A stretch of 64,000 nucleotides of DNA from Rebecca billardiae RCC1528 (lineage: Eukaryota > Haptophyta), in NCBI GenBank assembly GCA_965240325.2, contig OZ251226.1, positions 744,001 to 808,000 on the forward strand, read 5' to 3'. The notes beneath the pieces are model-generated. The model made no database searches, was not told the DNA's origin, and saw only the letters and a program-made list of their open reading frames with translations. Shown piece after piece: positions 1 to 12,697 of this stretch (within the stretch, counting starts at the first letter, position 1; every line of letters starts with the position of its first letter). The translations under genes were made by a program, and so were the position numbers.

Positions 1-757
<757 letters not shown>

Positions 758-921
758 CGTGGACGGCCGGGCGTGAGAGTTCACTTCTGTGTGAAGTAGG
801 ACGGTTACAAGTCCAATACAAGCGTCAGCTTCTTTGAGGCTATTTTTGCACGTCCTTACGGGATCAGCGAAGTAACCAACCGATATATATTGGCTTCGTC
901 GGGGTCGTATTCACTACTGGA
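758..921. other. Spacer with a partial copy of the following repeat
   Basis: The last 30-40 bases (cttcgtcggggtcgtattca) resemble an internal part of the 249-bp tandem unit that follows, so the array has a degenerate 5' partial copy. Nothing else is recognised. Confidence 0.5.
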
Positions 922-1419
922 GAACATTTGCACCGCGCTTCGTATTCATATGTATGGTTCACGCAGGCATAAAATCGCTTCGTCGGGGTCGTATCCACTA
1001 TACTGGAGAACATCATTTGCACCGCTTCGTTTTCATACATTATAATGTATATGGTTCATGGACTGCTAGGCGGGGTCGAGCAGAATATCATCGATATTCA
1101 TCAGGCGCACGTGTGCGTATTCATCATCAGCCTTCGGGAATTGGGAGTAGCTATTGGCCTTTTGCCCTCTGAACATTTGCACCGCGCTTCGTATTCATAT
1201 GTATGGTTCACGCAGGCATAAAATCGCTTCGTCGGGGTCGTATCCACTATACTGGAGAACATCATTTGCACCGCTTCGTTTTCATACATTATAATGTATA
1301 TGGTTCATGGACTGCTAGGCGGGGTCGAGCAGAATATCATCGATATTCATCAGGCGCACGTGTGCGTATTCATCATCAGCCTTCGGGAATTGGGAGTAGC
1401 TATTGGCCTTTTGCCCTCT
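922..1419. repeat. 249-bp tandem duplication, two copies
   Basis: Unit one runs 922-1170 and unit two 1171-1419. They look essentially identical, beginning gaacatttgcaccgcgcttc and ending attggccttttgccctctg. Each unit also contains an internal shorter echo (cttcgtcggggtcgtatcca, gagaacatcatttgcaccg), so the array arose by nested duplication. No protein is supported. Confidence 0.93.
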
Positions 1420-1465
1420 GGCGAGCCAGGAGCAGGCTCGAGGCCACTTTTGCGCTCACGTGGAC

Positions 1466-1981
1466 ATGATGCCGAGCACGTCAGCTGGCGACGCCGACGA
1501 GGACCGCGCTCGCCGCGTATTGAACGTGCTGCTCGAATCCGGGGCAGTGAAGAAGGTGGCTAAGAGCACGCTCCAGAGCATCGCTGCTGCCATCTCAGTC
1601 GTGAGGCACGAGCAGGACGTGCCCTCTGCGGCCGTGAAGTACAACGTGCCCAAATGGTCGATCTACAACTTCGTTCGCAAGGTCCGCACCGTGCTGGAGG
1701 ACGAGGGCGCAATCGCCAGGGGGAGCGCGACGCGACTGATCACCGACTTCACCACGCGCCCCGCAGGCCAGCTCCCTCCCTCCTCCTCACCCGGCCCAAC
1801 AGCTGGCAGCCGCTTTGCGGCACTCACTCTCGGCCCGCGCCGGCGAGTCTGTCTGCAGCGCTGGACGGGCGGACCTAGGAGGACGAGCTGCGGCGCGGGC
1901 GACGGTGGTGCGCGACGTCCCCAGAGCTGGCCGTGCCTCTGCGACGCGTGCCGAGCCCGACCGAGGTGTGTCACCCCGTGA
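1466..1981 (+). pseudogene. Fragment with a pipsqueak-like helix-turn-helix domain
   Basis: A frame opening with two consecutive ATGs at 1466/1469 encodes a psq-type HTH. One helix (LQSIAAAISVV) is followed by a turn and recognition helix (SAAVKYNVPKWSIYNFV), matching the family pattern of a helix, then AA-KY-VP, then an S/T-led helix. Psq-type domains occur in DNA-binding regulators and at the N-termini of pogo/CENP-B-related transposases. No DDE nuclease follows. After about 1740 the translation becomes low-complexity Pro/Arg/Gly sequence and stops at 1981, so this looks like a decayed transposase or the first exon of a gene I cannot complete. It directly follows the 249-bp duplication. Confidence 0.4.
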
Positions 1982-4887
1982 CCCCGTGCAGTGCACGCGC
2001 GGCGCGCGAAATAACGATCACCGGTGCCCTCGCACCTCGGCACACACAGTGCTCCCTCTGGCTGTCAGCTCCGCGTAGATAGAGTTGCGCTCATGCGTCG
2101 ATCACGCCTCGCGCCCGCCTGTCGGCCGTCGCGCAGGCGCTGGTCGAACCCTACTCGGACCAGTGCAAATCATCTACTGACTACTCCTGGCGCTGCCGCG
2201 GCGCGGTGTGACGACAGACAGCGCGGTCAGCAGCAGCGGCCCGAACGAATCCGCGGCCCCGCACAGTGTTCCCTGGCTGTCAGCTCCACGTGGCCTGGCG
2301 TGCACGTGGAGTCGCGCTCATTCGTCGATCACGCCTCGTCGCATCCGCCTGTACACAATCCGGGCGCCGCGCCGGCGGCTGCGATGGGCCCGCGCCCGCG
2401 GCGCCGGCGCCGGGGCGCAGCGGCGCGCCGCTGGAGTCTAGTTGTACGGGCATGCAACTGGCTGGTCTGTCAATAGACGACTGCGACGGAGGGTGCACCG
2501 CCACCGCGGGCCCCGAACTACGTTCGTTCTACGGAAAAGGACCGCGGAACGCGCCGCGTTTCTGAAAGGCTTGGCTTGCGAGCCGGCGAGATCGACACGC
2601 GGAGGACAAAAGAAAATCATATTCCTGCTTCGTCGCACCAATAGACTAAACGAAGATCGGACGGAGATCGTGGTCTTCAGATGCAAGACCTGGAAGCCCC
2701 CCTTGGGAGTTTTCAGTTGGGGCTCTCAACGCGGCCCGGCGAGGCGGACTTCTTAGGATTCTGAGGATCCTAGAGCACGGGCGGCCGGCGGGCGAGCACA
2801 CGACGCCGCCCCGCGGCGGGGAGCCGTCCGCGCCGTGCACGCTCACTGGCACCCACGTCTCCTCCGCCGCGCTGCTCGCCTCCCGTCCACGTCGTCTGAC
2901 CGACGCCCGTCGGCACGTGACGTTCACGTTGCCCACGTCGCGCTCTCAGTGGGAGCGCGACGAGCACGCCGCTGCCCGCACCCTTCGATGCTTTCCTCTT
3001 CGCATCGGGCGCGCTCGTGCTGTGGAGCCTGCGCGTGCAGGAGGAGGAGCTCTTTCTCAATCAACGTCGTGCGCGCCCGCCTTCATTCACGCTGCGCCGC
3101 GCGGAGGGGGAGAGCGCGCGCGGCTGGGCGCCCGCTCGGCCGGCTGCTGGGCTCGCGCAAGTCGGAAGTTCCGGCGCTCGACCTGACGCTCCCCAGCGAG
3201 GAGGCCGAACAGATGGATGTCCCAGCTGCGGCTCACTGTGAGAGCAGCTTGTGGGAGCGGGCTCCTGCACGGCACGGTTTGTAAACAAGGTTGTCGACGC
3301 CCAGGGTGGGCTGGCTGCGGTGAAGCTCAGGGCGTCCACCGACACCAGCGCAGCCAGGCGTGAGGCCCGCCTTCTCAGGAAGCACAGGTACGCGTCCAAG
3401 GCGTTGCCTGGATGCAGCATGCAGCTCACGAGTGCGGCCTCGTCGCCCGCCGCACGGTGCGCCGTTCTACGCGGCCATGAACTCGTACGGAGGCACTCGC
3501 GGCGTACGCGGGTACGGTGGGGAGGGCAAGCACAGACTATGGAATTGTCATGTCTTATCACTCTGGCATCGAATCCAAGGTCAGCCCGGGCAGCACGCTC
3601 GCGGCAGTGCACGCCGCTGGGTTCACCAAATCGGCCGAGGCCCGTGCAGACTCGTGACGATGCCGAGTTGGCGAGTTATTGCAGCGCCGGTGCGCACGGC
3701 GCCCCGCGTCAAAGGGAATTGAGTCAAAGGCCCGACGACTCTTGGGAGCTTGGCACTAGACGGACGACAGCGCGGTGGGCGTCGTCGTCACTCTGCTGCC
3801 CGCCAGTCACTCAATATACAGATGACGATCATCATCAGAGCATGCAGTCACCGCGTGTCGAACTATCGCGATTGGCGAGTGCCGCCGCCGGACCAGACTC
3901 ATGTCCCATCACGGGATTACGGTGCCGCATCACGTCTCGGACGGATACTCGGATCTAGCAGTAGCAATAGCGCCAGCAATTCATCTACGACTTCTAGCGC
4001 CGGTCCGACCGGCGGCGGAGACGTTCCGCCGGCGGCGACAGAAGTGGTGACGCCGCCCGCACTGATGGCGCAGCGCCCGGATCTGACACTGACTTCTGAG
4101 TCGGACTCGGATCGGGATGAGGAATTCAGGAAGTAGGTGAACAACGACGAGTAATAATAACGGGCTAACAAGTGCGCGCGCGGGCCCGACGTCGGATGAG
4201 TCGTCGGAACGAATAGGCGGAATAACGTCCTGGAATCGGCACGACTCGGCGGCGCGCCACGGCCCGCCGGTACTACTACACGGTCCGATAGTTATACCGC
4301 CGCCGTTATTATAGCAGTACGTACGCGGCCGTATAGTCGACGACCGGTAGTCGTCGTCGCCGAGCGATCATTCGCGGCGAATCAACACGCGCGGCTCACC
4401 GCCCGGCAAAACAAGCGTTGCACTCCACGCTGTGATCCTCTGGCCCGGTCTTGAGGACGTCGCCGCATAACTCCATCAGCTCAAATGCGACCTGCGGGAG
4501 GTGAAAACGGCACATGCCGCGGACGCCAGGCCCGAACGACATGATGAGCTTGCCCGCCGCGGACCGGCCCGCCACCACCCTTTTGATGTGCATCCGGCCG
4601 ATCGACTGCGCAGCGAGTCTGGCCACGCAGAGGCAGCGTCGTGAAAGGCGTCGCCATCGTCTTCATCCATGTCACCGTCACCGTCGCAAGAGCCGTGGTG
4701 AGCGCCTATAGGAAGGCCGGCGACCCCAACCTGCGGCGCGACGCAAGCCCGGCGGGCCTGCCGTGTACAGTACAGTGGCCGGGCCCGCATCACAGAGCTG
4801 CAGTGTTGGTCGGCTGGAGTTGAATACGATGCCTGGTCTTTCAGCCCATCTTCCAATCCCCAATCCCACTTGAGTTGCGACCATCGC
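1982..4887. other. Gene-poor, GC-rich region
   Basis: No ORF here carries a domain I recognise on either strand. Many overlapping open frames exist, but they are Arg/Ala/Pro/Ser-rich and reflect base composition. A minus-strand frame at 4396-4626 is somewhat protein-like at its C-terminus but matches no family I know. Short variant repeats are scattered (ttccctggctgtcagctcc-like at about 2040 and 2270). Confidence 0.5.
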
Positions 4888-5616
4888 CAGCCCAAGGGCC
4901 GTAAGGGCACCCAACTCCCAGTGCGGAGGTTGGGGCGCCTCTGTTGTGCTCGCCTCCGTGAGTGCCCGCGGTGAGTGGCCCGTCGCCGAAGACGCGGGAG
5001 GCGAGGGTGCGGGCATGACGGGGCGCCGCGGCGGGCGGCGCGCGGCGGGCGGCGCGCGGCGGGCGAGGCGGACAGTGCTGATGGCGAGGCGGAGGTGGAG
5101 GCGGAGGTGGGGGCGAGCCGAGCGCAGCTCGGCTGAGGCCACCGGACGCGCGACGAGTCGAGCAGCCGACCGCCGGGAACGGAAGTGAGTCAGGCGGACA
5201 TGGAGGCTGCCCGTAGGGGCCTACAAGCCAAAGTGCGGGCGGGCGCCCACGCTTGCCCCTGCGTGCCCGGTGCAAGCAGCCCGAGCGCTCCGTTTGCTGC
5301 TGGCGCGCACGGCACGAGTGAGCTCGCGCGCCGCGTTGGCAACTGCCGATTGCACGGGCCGAGAGGCGAAAGAGGCGAGCCTGGCGGACTCACGCGCGTG
5401 TCAGGAGAGCCTTGACCCGCGCCGCTCAGCGGCGAGCCGTCCGGGTTCGGCATCGCCGCCAGTCATCCAGGCAGAGCGCTCGACGTCGCGCCCTCGCGCA
5501 GCGTTTGAAGCACGCCGGCCGGACGCGAGTCGCGAGGCCACGAGACAGACAGAGGCACCTCAACCTCCGAGCTGGCCGCACTGGGAGTTGGGTGCCCTTA
5601 CGGCCCTTGGCCAGCC
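4888..5616. repeat. Imperfect inverted repeat with a roughly 600-bp spacer
   Basis: About 4888-4944 and 5550-5616 are inverted copies sharing, in opposite orientation, agggccgtaagggcaccca, actcccagtgcgg and a gaggttg(a/g)gg segment. The right arm has a short extra segment (agctggcc). The spacer contains further GC-rich direct repeats. It could be a degraded fold-back element. No terminal duplication was confirmed. Confidence 0.6.
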
Positions 5617-6050
5617 GCCGTCTTCGCCATCAGCGTCGGCGGCTAGCTGCCTTGAACCTCACGGAGCCAGCGAGCCAGCGGCTCCCCTTCGCTTTGACGC
5701 GCTCTACTCGAGTCTCGACCCGAAGCCCTTCCGCTCGCAAGCGATCTCGTCCAGGCCTCGTGGAGGTGGAGAAGGACACAAAAAAGGAGCGAAGATTGCT
5801 GAGATGCTAAGGAGATTGCGGCCAAGCCATCATGCCTTCCGGGATGACCATTGGCTCGTTTTCTTCCTGATTCCAGTCTTTCGCCTGATGGTATTGAGAT
5901 AATATGTCTCACTTTGGCGACCGCTCATTTTTCGATCCCCCCCCAACCGACCAATGGGAAGGCGGAGCCGCGACTCGCTCTGAAAATGCGTGAATTGTTT
6001 CGCGGTCTGGCGGACCGGCCCGTGGAAAAACGCAGCGCGGTCATAATATA
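5617..6050. other. No gene recognised
   Basis: Open frames cross part of this stretch, but none shows a domain. It lies between the inverted repeat and the 3' end of the LINE-like remnant. Confidence 0.4.
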
Positions 6051-6700
6051 TTAACGACGTGGTATGCAACGGGCAGGCGTCAGAGTCAGCAAGCTGTAGC
6101 AGCAGATCGAGCAGCAGAGACAAACACCAGGATCAGCGCTCCTCGCCGTCGCCCCCCCCCCCTCGTAGTAGTCGCCCATCACTCCATCGCCGAGCGGAAG
6201 CTCGACGCACCGTCTGGCGTCGACGCGCGCGCGCCACCGCGGTGGTCGCGGTGCCACGCGTCGTCAGCCGTCGTCTCGAAGTAGTCGTCGTATGCAGCGC
6301 CCCCGCGGGCGCGTGCCCCCGGGCGCACGTGCGCCATGCGCGCGCGGGCGATGAGCATCTTGGCCTGGCCACGCAGGCAGCGCATGCCCAGCTCGCGCCG
6401 CATGGTGCCGAGCAGCGCGCGCTCGGCGGCGGGGCGCGAGGGCGCGCTGAGGCGCGCGCGCCACGTGTCCCGCCCCATCTTGGCGGTCTTCTTGAGGGTG
6501 AGGTCCACCTCCGCGCTCCACTCGCCGAACGCCCCCACGACAATCGGGACGATCGCGGGGAAGGTGTCGAGCCGCGCCTCGTATGGGCCCACCTGGCCCT
6601 CAAGCGTGCCATAGACCTCGCGGTCGAGGAGCTGCAGCTGCTTGCGCCGCTCGCGCGGGACGAGTGTTATATATGCGCAAATGGCACCCGGACTGGGTAA
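6051..6700 (-). mobile_element. 5'-truncated LINE-like retrotransposon, 3' end (copy A)
   Basis: On the minus strand, a frame from about 6700 to a stop at 6179 encodes what looks like the C-terminus of a non-LTR reverse transcriptase ORF. It contains PIVVGAFGEWSAEV followed by a helical region (LLGTMRRELGMRCLRGQAKM) and ends SFRSAME-stop. The frame is closed upstream by an in-frame TGA near 6695, so the reverse transcriptase core is missing. The roughly 130-base 3' tail ends near 6051 in acgtcgttaa. The same coding end and tail recur at about 33000-33208, and the tail alone at 10581-10708, which shows a dispersed family. Assignment as a LINE rests on 5' truncation with a shared 3' end plus the general character of the peptide. 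Confidence 0.6.
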
Positions 6701-6841
6701 TCAGGCGGGCATTGCCGGGTTGCACCCGGCAATGCTGCATTCACCCCGGTCCTACCGGAATGCAGGGCTCGCCCCGCTGGCCTACAGCTCTGTGACCGTC
6801 AGCGCCGCGCGCCACATACCAGGCCACCACGACTTCATCAA

Positions 6842-7302
6842 TACTGCTGCACGCATGATGGTACCAGTAGTGACAGAGTACTGGCGGTACCGTGCTGCTC
6901 GCATGGTATGGTACTGCTGCGCGCATGGTATGGTACTGCTGCGCGCACTGTAGCTAGTGTGGAGTACTGATGCGTGCATGGTATGGTACGGCATGGTCTA
7001 TGCTATGGCCTACTGCTGCGCGCATGGTATGGTACTGCTGCGTGCATGATGGTATGGTACTGCTGCGCGCATGGTATGGTACTGCTGTGCCGGCATGGTA
7101 GTATGGTACTCTGCTGCACGCATGATCAGGAGTATGTACTGCTGCTGCGCGCATGGTATGGTACTGCCGCGTGCATGGTATGGTACTGCTGCACGCATGA
7201 TGGTATGGTACTGGCGGTACTGCTGCGCGCATGGTATGGCACTGCTGTGCGCATGGTATGGTACTGCTGCGTGCATGGTATGCCGTACTGCTGCACGCAA
7301 GA
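6842..7302. repeat. Minisatellite, roughly 20-24-bp units
   Basis: Variant tandem units are built around gctgcgcgcatggtatggta. Substitutions and small insertions (gatggtatggt, ctggcggtac) give units of slightly different length. The core tgcgcgca is self-complementary. Long open frames through the array (HAWYGTA-type translations) are repeat artefacts. Confidence 0.9.
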
Positions 7303-8070
7303 AACAAGCGCGCAGGTGGTGGGAGCCGCAAGCAGAAGCAAGCGCGCAGGTGGTGGGAGTGCTCGCAGGTGGTGGGAGAAGCAAGAAGCAGCAGCTCGAA
7401 GCAGCAGGCACTCCGATGCGGCACCTCCCGAAGCTGCTGCATCCTTCTGACCGCCCGCGGTTTGCGGACGAAGCGTCCGCGACTGCGAGCCGCACGCGCA
7501 CGCGGTGCGCGCAGCGGTCATGGCGCTGGGTCCGGCGAGCAGCCGGGGTGAGGTTCAGGTACGAGGGGCACACACTATTCCGCATGCGCCTTGGCACCGA
7601 CCACGCGCCGCATCCACTGGGAGATCTGCGGCCGCAAGAAGCGCGCGCCTTGGCGAGGGCGAAGCATCGTAGACCCGCCTGCGCGCAGTGCTAGCACCGC
7701 CGGCCGGGGCGGTCCGGCACTGCTTGCTTGGTGTTTGTCCGGCTTCCTCAGCATCATGACATCATCACAGTCCTCACTCCTTCACCGATCACTGTGCACC
7801 GATCTCTTGACTCATGAGAGAAGGGAGCGAGCAACGGAGGACGAAGCTGAAGCACCTAGTCACGGGTCCTTGCTCTCTTGCCGAACCGTGAGAGGAACCG
7901 GAAGCAACCGAGAGGAAGCTGAAAGCAGTGTAAAGCACCTTCATCACTGGTCCTTGCTCTCTCCAGCTTCATGTTGACCGGTTTCCAAGCAACCGGGAGG
8001 AACCGGAAGCATACGACGTGGCGCTACCATCGGCGACGGCTTCATGGGCGGTGACAGTTGGCGGGCGTCA
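7303..8070. repeat. Short direct repeats; no gene recognised
   Basis: 7308-7380 contains three to four variants of gcgcaggtggtgggag. 7830-8010 contains an imperfect duplication of roughly 90 bases, with paired segments such as ggtccttgctctct, gaggaaccggaagcaaccg and gaagctgaa. The rest (7440-7830) shows no recognisable domain on either strand. Confidence 0.65.
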
Positions 8071-8118
8071 ATCTCGCCTGCCTGAGCTGTGTGCGTCTCT
8101 TATTCTTAGTAAACTGTA
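8071..8118 (+). repeat. Dispersed motif copy 1
   Basis: A 48-base sequence beginning atctcgcctgcctgagctgt and ending ttcttagtaaactgta. Close copies occur at 9331-9354 (3' half only), 48231-48284 (with a small insertion) and 63914-63961, all on the plus strand. It abuts the left arm of the large inverted repeat. Function unknown. Confidence 0.9.
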
Positions 8119-8125
8119 TGGAGGC

Positions 8126-9215
8126 CAAGGGTGGTCAGGGTCGCCGACTCCAGCGGAGTCCGGCGCCGGAACTTCACCTCCGATTTTTTGCGGCGGCGCG
8201 GCGTGCGGGGCCGCCGCCGCTGTGGCGGGCCGCTCGGGGCGTGCACGGCGTGGGCTCGTGCGGCCGCTGCCGCGCACGCCGAGCGATCCGGCGCGGGCTC
8301 GCGGCTTGTCGATGGCCTCGCGCGCCGCAGCGCGGCGCGCGCCTTGCCTAGCTTCGCCTGTCTCGCGCCTTGGCCGCCGTGCACGCGTGCGCCGCCAAAC
8401 CGCAAGCTCTGCATAGCTCTCAGCCGAGCGTGCACGTGCCTTGCGCGACGCGACGCGGGCATTGCCAGCGGGCGATGTAGCCGTAGTGCGAGCGCGCGTC
8501 GTGAAGCCTCGGCGCGGATCGAGAGCAATGAGACGATGCCGCGTACGCGCGTGGACCATCTGTGCGTTGAGCAGTGCTGAAAGCTTGACGACTGACTCTC
8601 TTGCCGGGGCGATCGTCATGTCGCATCGTCACGCAAGGCCCGCACGCATGACATAGTGGCGTGTGTCTTCTTGACAACAACGCTCGACTAGTCTTCACGA
8701 GTTGCAGCGTCGCGATAGCCCTGAGAGTCGTTCAACGGAGCGGACCGTGGTGTCCATTGGTGGTTGGTGCCGTCAGCTGTTGTCGACAGCTGACCGAGAC
8801 GTTGAAGACACTCACGATCCGCGTCGAGGCTTCACGACGCGCGCTCGCACTACGGCTACATCACCCGCCGGCAATGCCCGCGTCGCGTCGCGCAAGGCAC
8901 GTGCACGCTCGGCTGAGAGCTATGCAGAGCTTGCGGTTTGGCGGCGCACGCGTGCACGGCGGCCAAGGCGCGAGACAGGCGAAGCTAGGCAAGGCGCGCG
9001 CCGCGCTGCGGCGCGCGAGGCCATCGACAAGCCGCGAGCCCGCGCCGGATCGCTCGGCGTGCGCGGCAGCGGCCGCACGAGCCCACGCCGTGCACGCCCC
9101 GAGCGGCCCGCCACAGCGGCGGCGGCCCCGCACGCCGCGCCGCCGCAAAAAATCGGAGGTGAAGTTCCGGCGCCGGACTCCGCTGGAGTCGGCGACCCTG
9201 AGCAACCACCCTTGG
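8126..9215. mobile_element. Fold-back element with roughly 395-bp inverted arms
   Basis: The left arm (about 8126-8520) and right arm (about 8816-9215) are near-identical reverse complements with only scattered mismatches and a 2-3-base indel near the outer end. The 295-base spacer (8521-8815) is unique. Both arms are about 70% GC. Translating either arm gives the same Arg/Ala-rich peptide, which has no domain and need not be coding. Same-strand copies of the dispersed aaactgta motif flank the structure at 8071-8118 and 9331-9354. The structure fits a foldback/MITE-like insertion or an inverted segmental duplication. Confidence 0.85.
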
Positions 9216-9330
9216 GGAGGCTCGCTTATTAGTCGCTTTCGCCTTTCATGATTCATCGGCTTCCGTGTGTTCATCATCAGCAGCTGTTCATCATCGGTTC
9301 AGTTGGTGCCCAGTACATGTAAGCGATACT

Positions 9331-9354
9331 GTCTCTTATTCTTAGTAAACTGTA
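9331..9354 (+). repeat. Dispersed motif copy 2 (3' half)
   Basis: The bases gtctcttattcttagtaaac then tgta are identical to the end of copy 1. The 5' half (cctgagctgtgtgc) is absent. It lies about 115 bases beyond the right arm of the fold-back element. Confidence 0.85.
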
Positions 9355-9510
9355 CCGTACCAAGGCAGCCCTTGACCGTAATTCATTTGATGCCGCTTGT
9401 GAGACGAGACCGAATCAGGGAGGAGATTGGTAGAGGAGCCGAGGAGGGGTCATCCGACCTTTGAATCATCATCATCACATCTCTGTGCGTGTGCCAGTGT
9501 GTGCGTGTGT

Positions 9511-10570
<1,060 letters not shown>

Positions 10571-10580
10571 AATGATTGTC

Positions 10581-10708
10581 CTCAGCGCTGATCCTGGTGT
10601 TTGTCTCTGCTGCTCGATCTGCTGCTACAGCTTGCTGACTCTCGGAGTCTCGGACGCGCCCGCCTGTTGCCCGAGTGTTGGAGTTAGTTGCAAGTACCAC
10701 GTCGTTAA
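10581..10708 (+). mobile_element. LINE-like 3' tail (copy B), severely 5'-truncated
   Basis: The sequence is homologous to the 3' untranslated tail of the elements at 6051-6700 and 33000-33208. Shared blocks are gatcctggtgtttgtctctg, gctgctcgatctgctgctac and, at the end, ccacgtcgttaat. It carries none of the coding sequence. It could equally be a SINE that shares the LINE tail. Confidence 0.7.
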
Positions 10709-10717
10709 TGGCGCACG

Positions 10718-10785
10718 CCCCCCCCCCCCCCCCCCCCCCCCCGAAAGGTCTGAGCGTGAGCGAAAGCCGGGGGGGGGGGGGGGGG
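10718..10785. repeat. Homopolymer pair, C25 and G17
   Basis: A run of about 25 C (10718-10742) and a run of about 17 G (10769-10785) are separated by 26 bases. They could pair as a hairpin or form G-quadruplex/i-motif structures. Lengths may be inaccurate in the assembly. Confidence 0.95.
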
Positions 10786-12012
10786 CGGCGCACGTGCTCC
10801 GCAAAATCAAAAAGAGGATGCGCGCAGGATTTTGGGGATTTTTGTAGGTTGATTCATGACCGAACCCCCCTAGTGGACGCATTTCGGCTGCCAATGATTG
10901 CGTTTGTAGTGGATGCTAATTTTAACGATAGTAACACTTAGGGGAATGCAGGGTGGAATAGCACATAACACCAGCCGTGTGTTCGAACATTCCGTCATAG
11001 TAAGATGCTTAAATTGTAAGAGCCTGAAACAGCTCGCCAATCATAGGAAAGAGAGGTTCGGTCGGCTTTTATGTCGCTTGAAGTAAAGTATTGCCGGCAT
11101 CTGAAGTCATGAACCGTCGCTTCTCAGTGGCGGATATCATCAGGTTATGGCGCGATGTTCTATAGGGCACGCGATCCGCATCCGGTTTCGCACGAACCCT
11201 CGCGGGCGACGAGATATCATTGACGCGGGTAGCCCGAGGCGTTCCCCGGTTCCCGCGCGCGATTCATAACCGTATCCTTTCTGATTATGATAGTTATCTC
11301 CCGTTGATTAATACTGCTCATCGTAACACGGCTTCGCGCGATGATACAAAAGCCCTGCCACACGCGGCGAGCGGGCTCGAGCAAAGCCTCTGAGGAGGCG
11401 GGCAATGCGTGACGCAGGCACGATCGTTCAATCCGACAAGACTCAGCGCTGGTGCGCGCAGCTGCGCGGCGGGTCCCAACGGCCGTCGCCATCGCATTCG
11501 TGCCTCGCTCACTCCGCGCGCCCCGCCCTGCCATGCGCCCGCGCCCGCGCGCGCCACGCCGCACGCCCGCGCAGCTGAACTCTCGGCATGTTCGCGGGCC
11601 AAGTCGCTCGCCCAAGCCCTCACGCTCGCGCCGTCCATGACCATGGCCGCGCTGTGATGGCTCCGCGTGCGGAGTGCTGACCGTGAGCCTCTCTCTCTCT
11701 GGCTGCGCATGACGGCGCGGCAAGCAGCGCGCGCAGATCTGCGGGCGACGAGGCTGGGCGCCAGTCCTCGCAGCACGACCACGAGGCCGAGCGCGGACAT
11801 CTGTTTTGCTCGCGACGAGGCTGGGCTTAGATCTGCGAGCGGCGAGTCCGCGACGATGGCGAGGTGGCATATGCTACGGGCGACGCCGTGCTCCTCTCTC
11901 GCCCGTGCTCGCAGTCGCCCTCGCGCTCCAGGCCGTCGGCCGACAGCACCCGCGGCGGCGCCGTAACGCGCACAGCGGCCCTCGCACTGCATCGATCGAC
12001 GCGGCGGCGAGG
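10786..12012. other. No gene recognised
   Basis: 10786-11220 is AT-richer than its surroundings. 11220-12012 is GC-rich and crossed by long frames of Ala/Arg-rich composition without domains. I see no RNA gene or terminal repeats. Confidence 0.45.
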
Positions 12013-12013
12013 C

Positions 12014-12553
12014 TGACAGACAAAGGTCGCAATCCAAGGTGTCACGTGCCGTGGGGAGCTCATTGTGCCCGCATTCGAGGGGAAGACGCCGAGGGCGTGC
12101 AAGGAGCGGCTGCTGCGGCTGCGGGAGGTCGTAGACAGGCTCGAGCCGCGGCTGCTCGCGACGCTCTTTCCCGCCGCCGACCGGCCGACGAGCTGCGAGC
12201 TCAGAGCTGCGAGCTCATTCATCCGACGCTGCGCCGATCCCGCCGAGCGCGCGAGGCTGTGCGAGGCTGAGACGGGCGAGCTGCCGAGCGCGATCTCTGC
12301 GCTGCGCGCGGCCACAGCAGGGCTGCCCGAAGCGCACCGGGCGGAGGCGCTGCGGCTGCTGCGCGTCGAGTTCGACACGGCGCAGCCCCCCAACCGAGTC
12401 CGTCGATCGCGTCGATTACTCGCGCCCGCGCCGGCCGCGCCTGCACGGCAACGCGCCGGGCGCGCGCATCGTGATTCGGTGAAGAACGCGAGGGAACTAC
12501 CAGGGCCGTGCGCCCTCAACTTCGTTGTTTACTATACCCGAAGATCGGCGTAG
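12014..12553 (+). pseudogene. Possible gene fragment with a SANT/Myb-like third helix
   Basis: A frame open from an in-frame TGA near 12013 encodes AFEGKTPRACKERLLRLRE near its start. This resembles the last helix of Myb/SANT repeats (F-G-T-x2-x-C-x-x-R-W/L). A moderately helical, Leu-rich stretch follows (LLATLFPAADRPTS, AISALRAATAGLP). The first two Myb helices are not visible upstream. No ATG starts the frame convincingly. It could be an internal exon or a decayed gene. Confidence 0.25.
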
Positions 12554-12556
12554 CCG

Positions 12557-12557
<1 letters not shown>

Positions 12558-12645
<88 letters not shown>

Positions 12646-12663
12646 ATATATATAATATATATA

Positions 12664-12694
<31 letters not shown>

Positions 12695-12697
12695 TAC
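12558..12697. repeat. (TA)n microsatellite with TATAA variants
   Basis: About 80 bases of pure TA are followed by about 50 bases of an 11-12-base variant (ttatatatataa-type) and more TA. Open frames across it are artefacts. Confidence 0.98.

Noticed and set aside
4396-4626. 76-codon minus-strand frame with a protein-like end (FELMELCGDVLKTGPEDHSV)
   Set aside because: Short, with no family match and no neighbouring exon found. Possibly a decayed exon but not callable.
5270-5902. 210-codon plus-strand frame
   Set aside because: It overlaps an inverted repeat, has repeat-derived peptide content and shows no domain.
8131-9277. Matching peptides encoded by both fold-back arms
   Set aside because: Identical translations follow from the arms being inverted copies. 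The peptide is Arg/Ala-rich without a domain, so coding is not supported.
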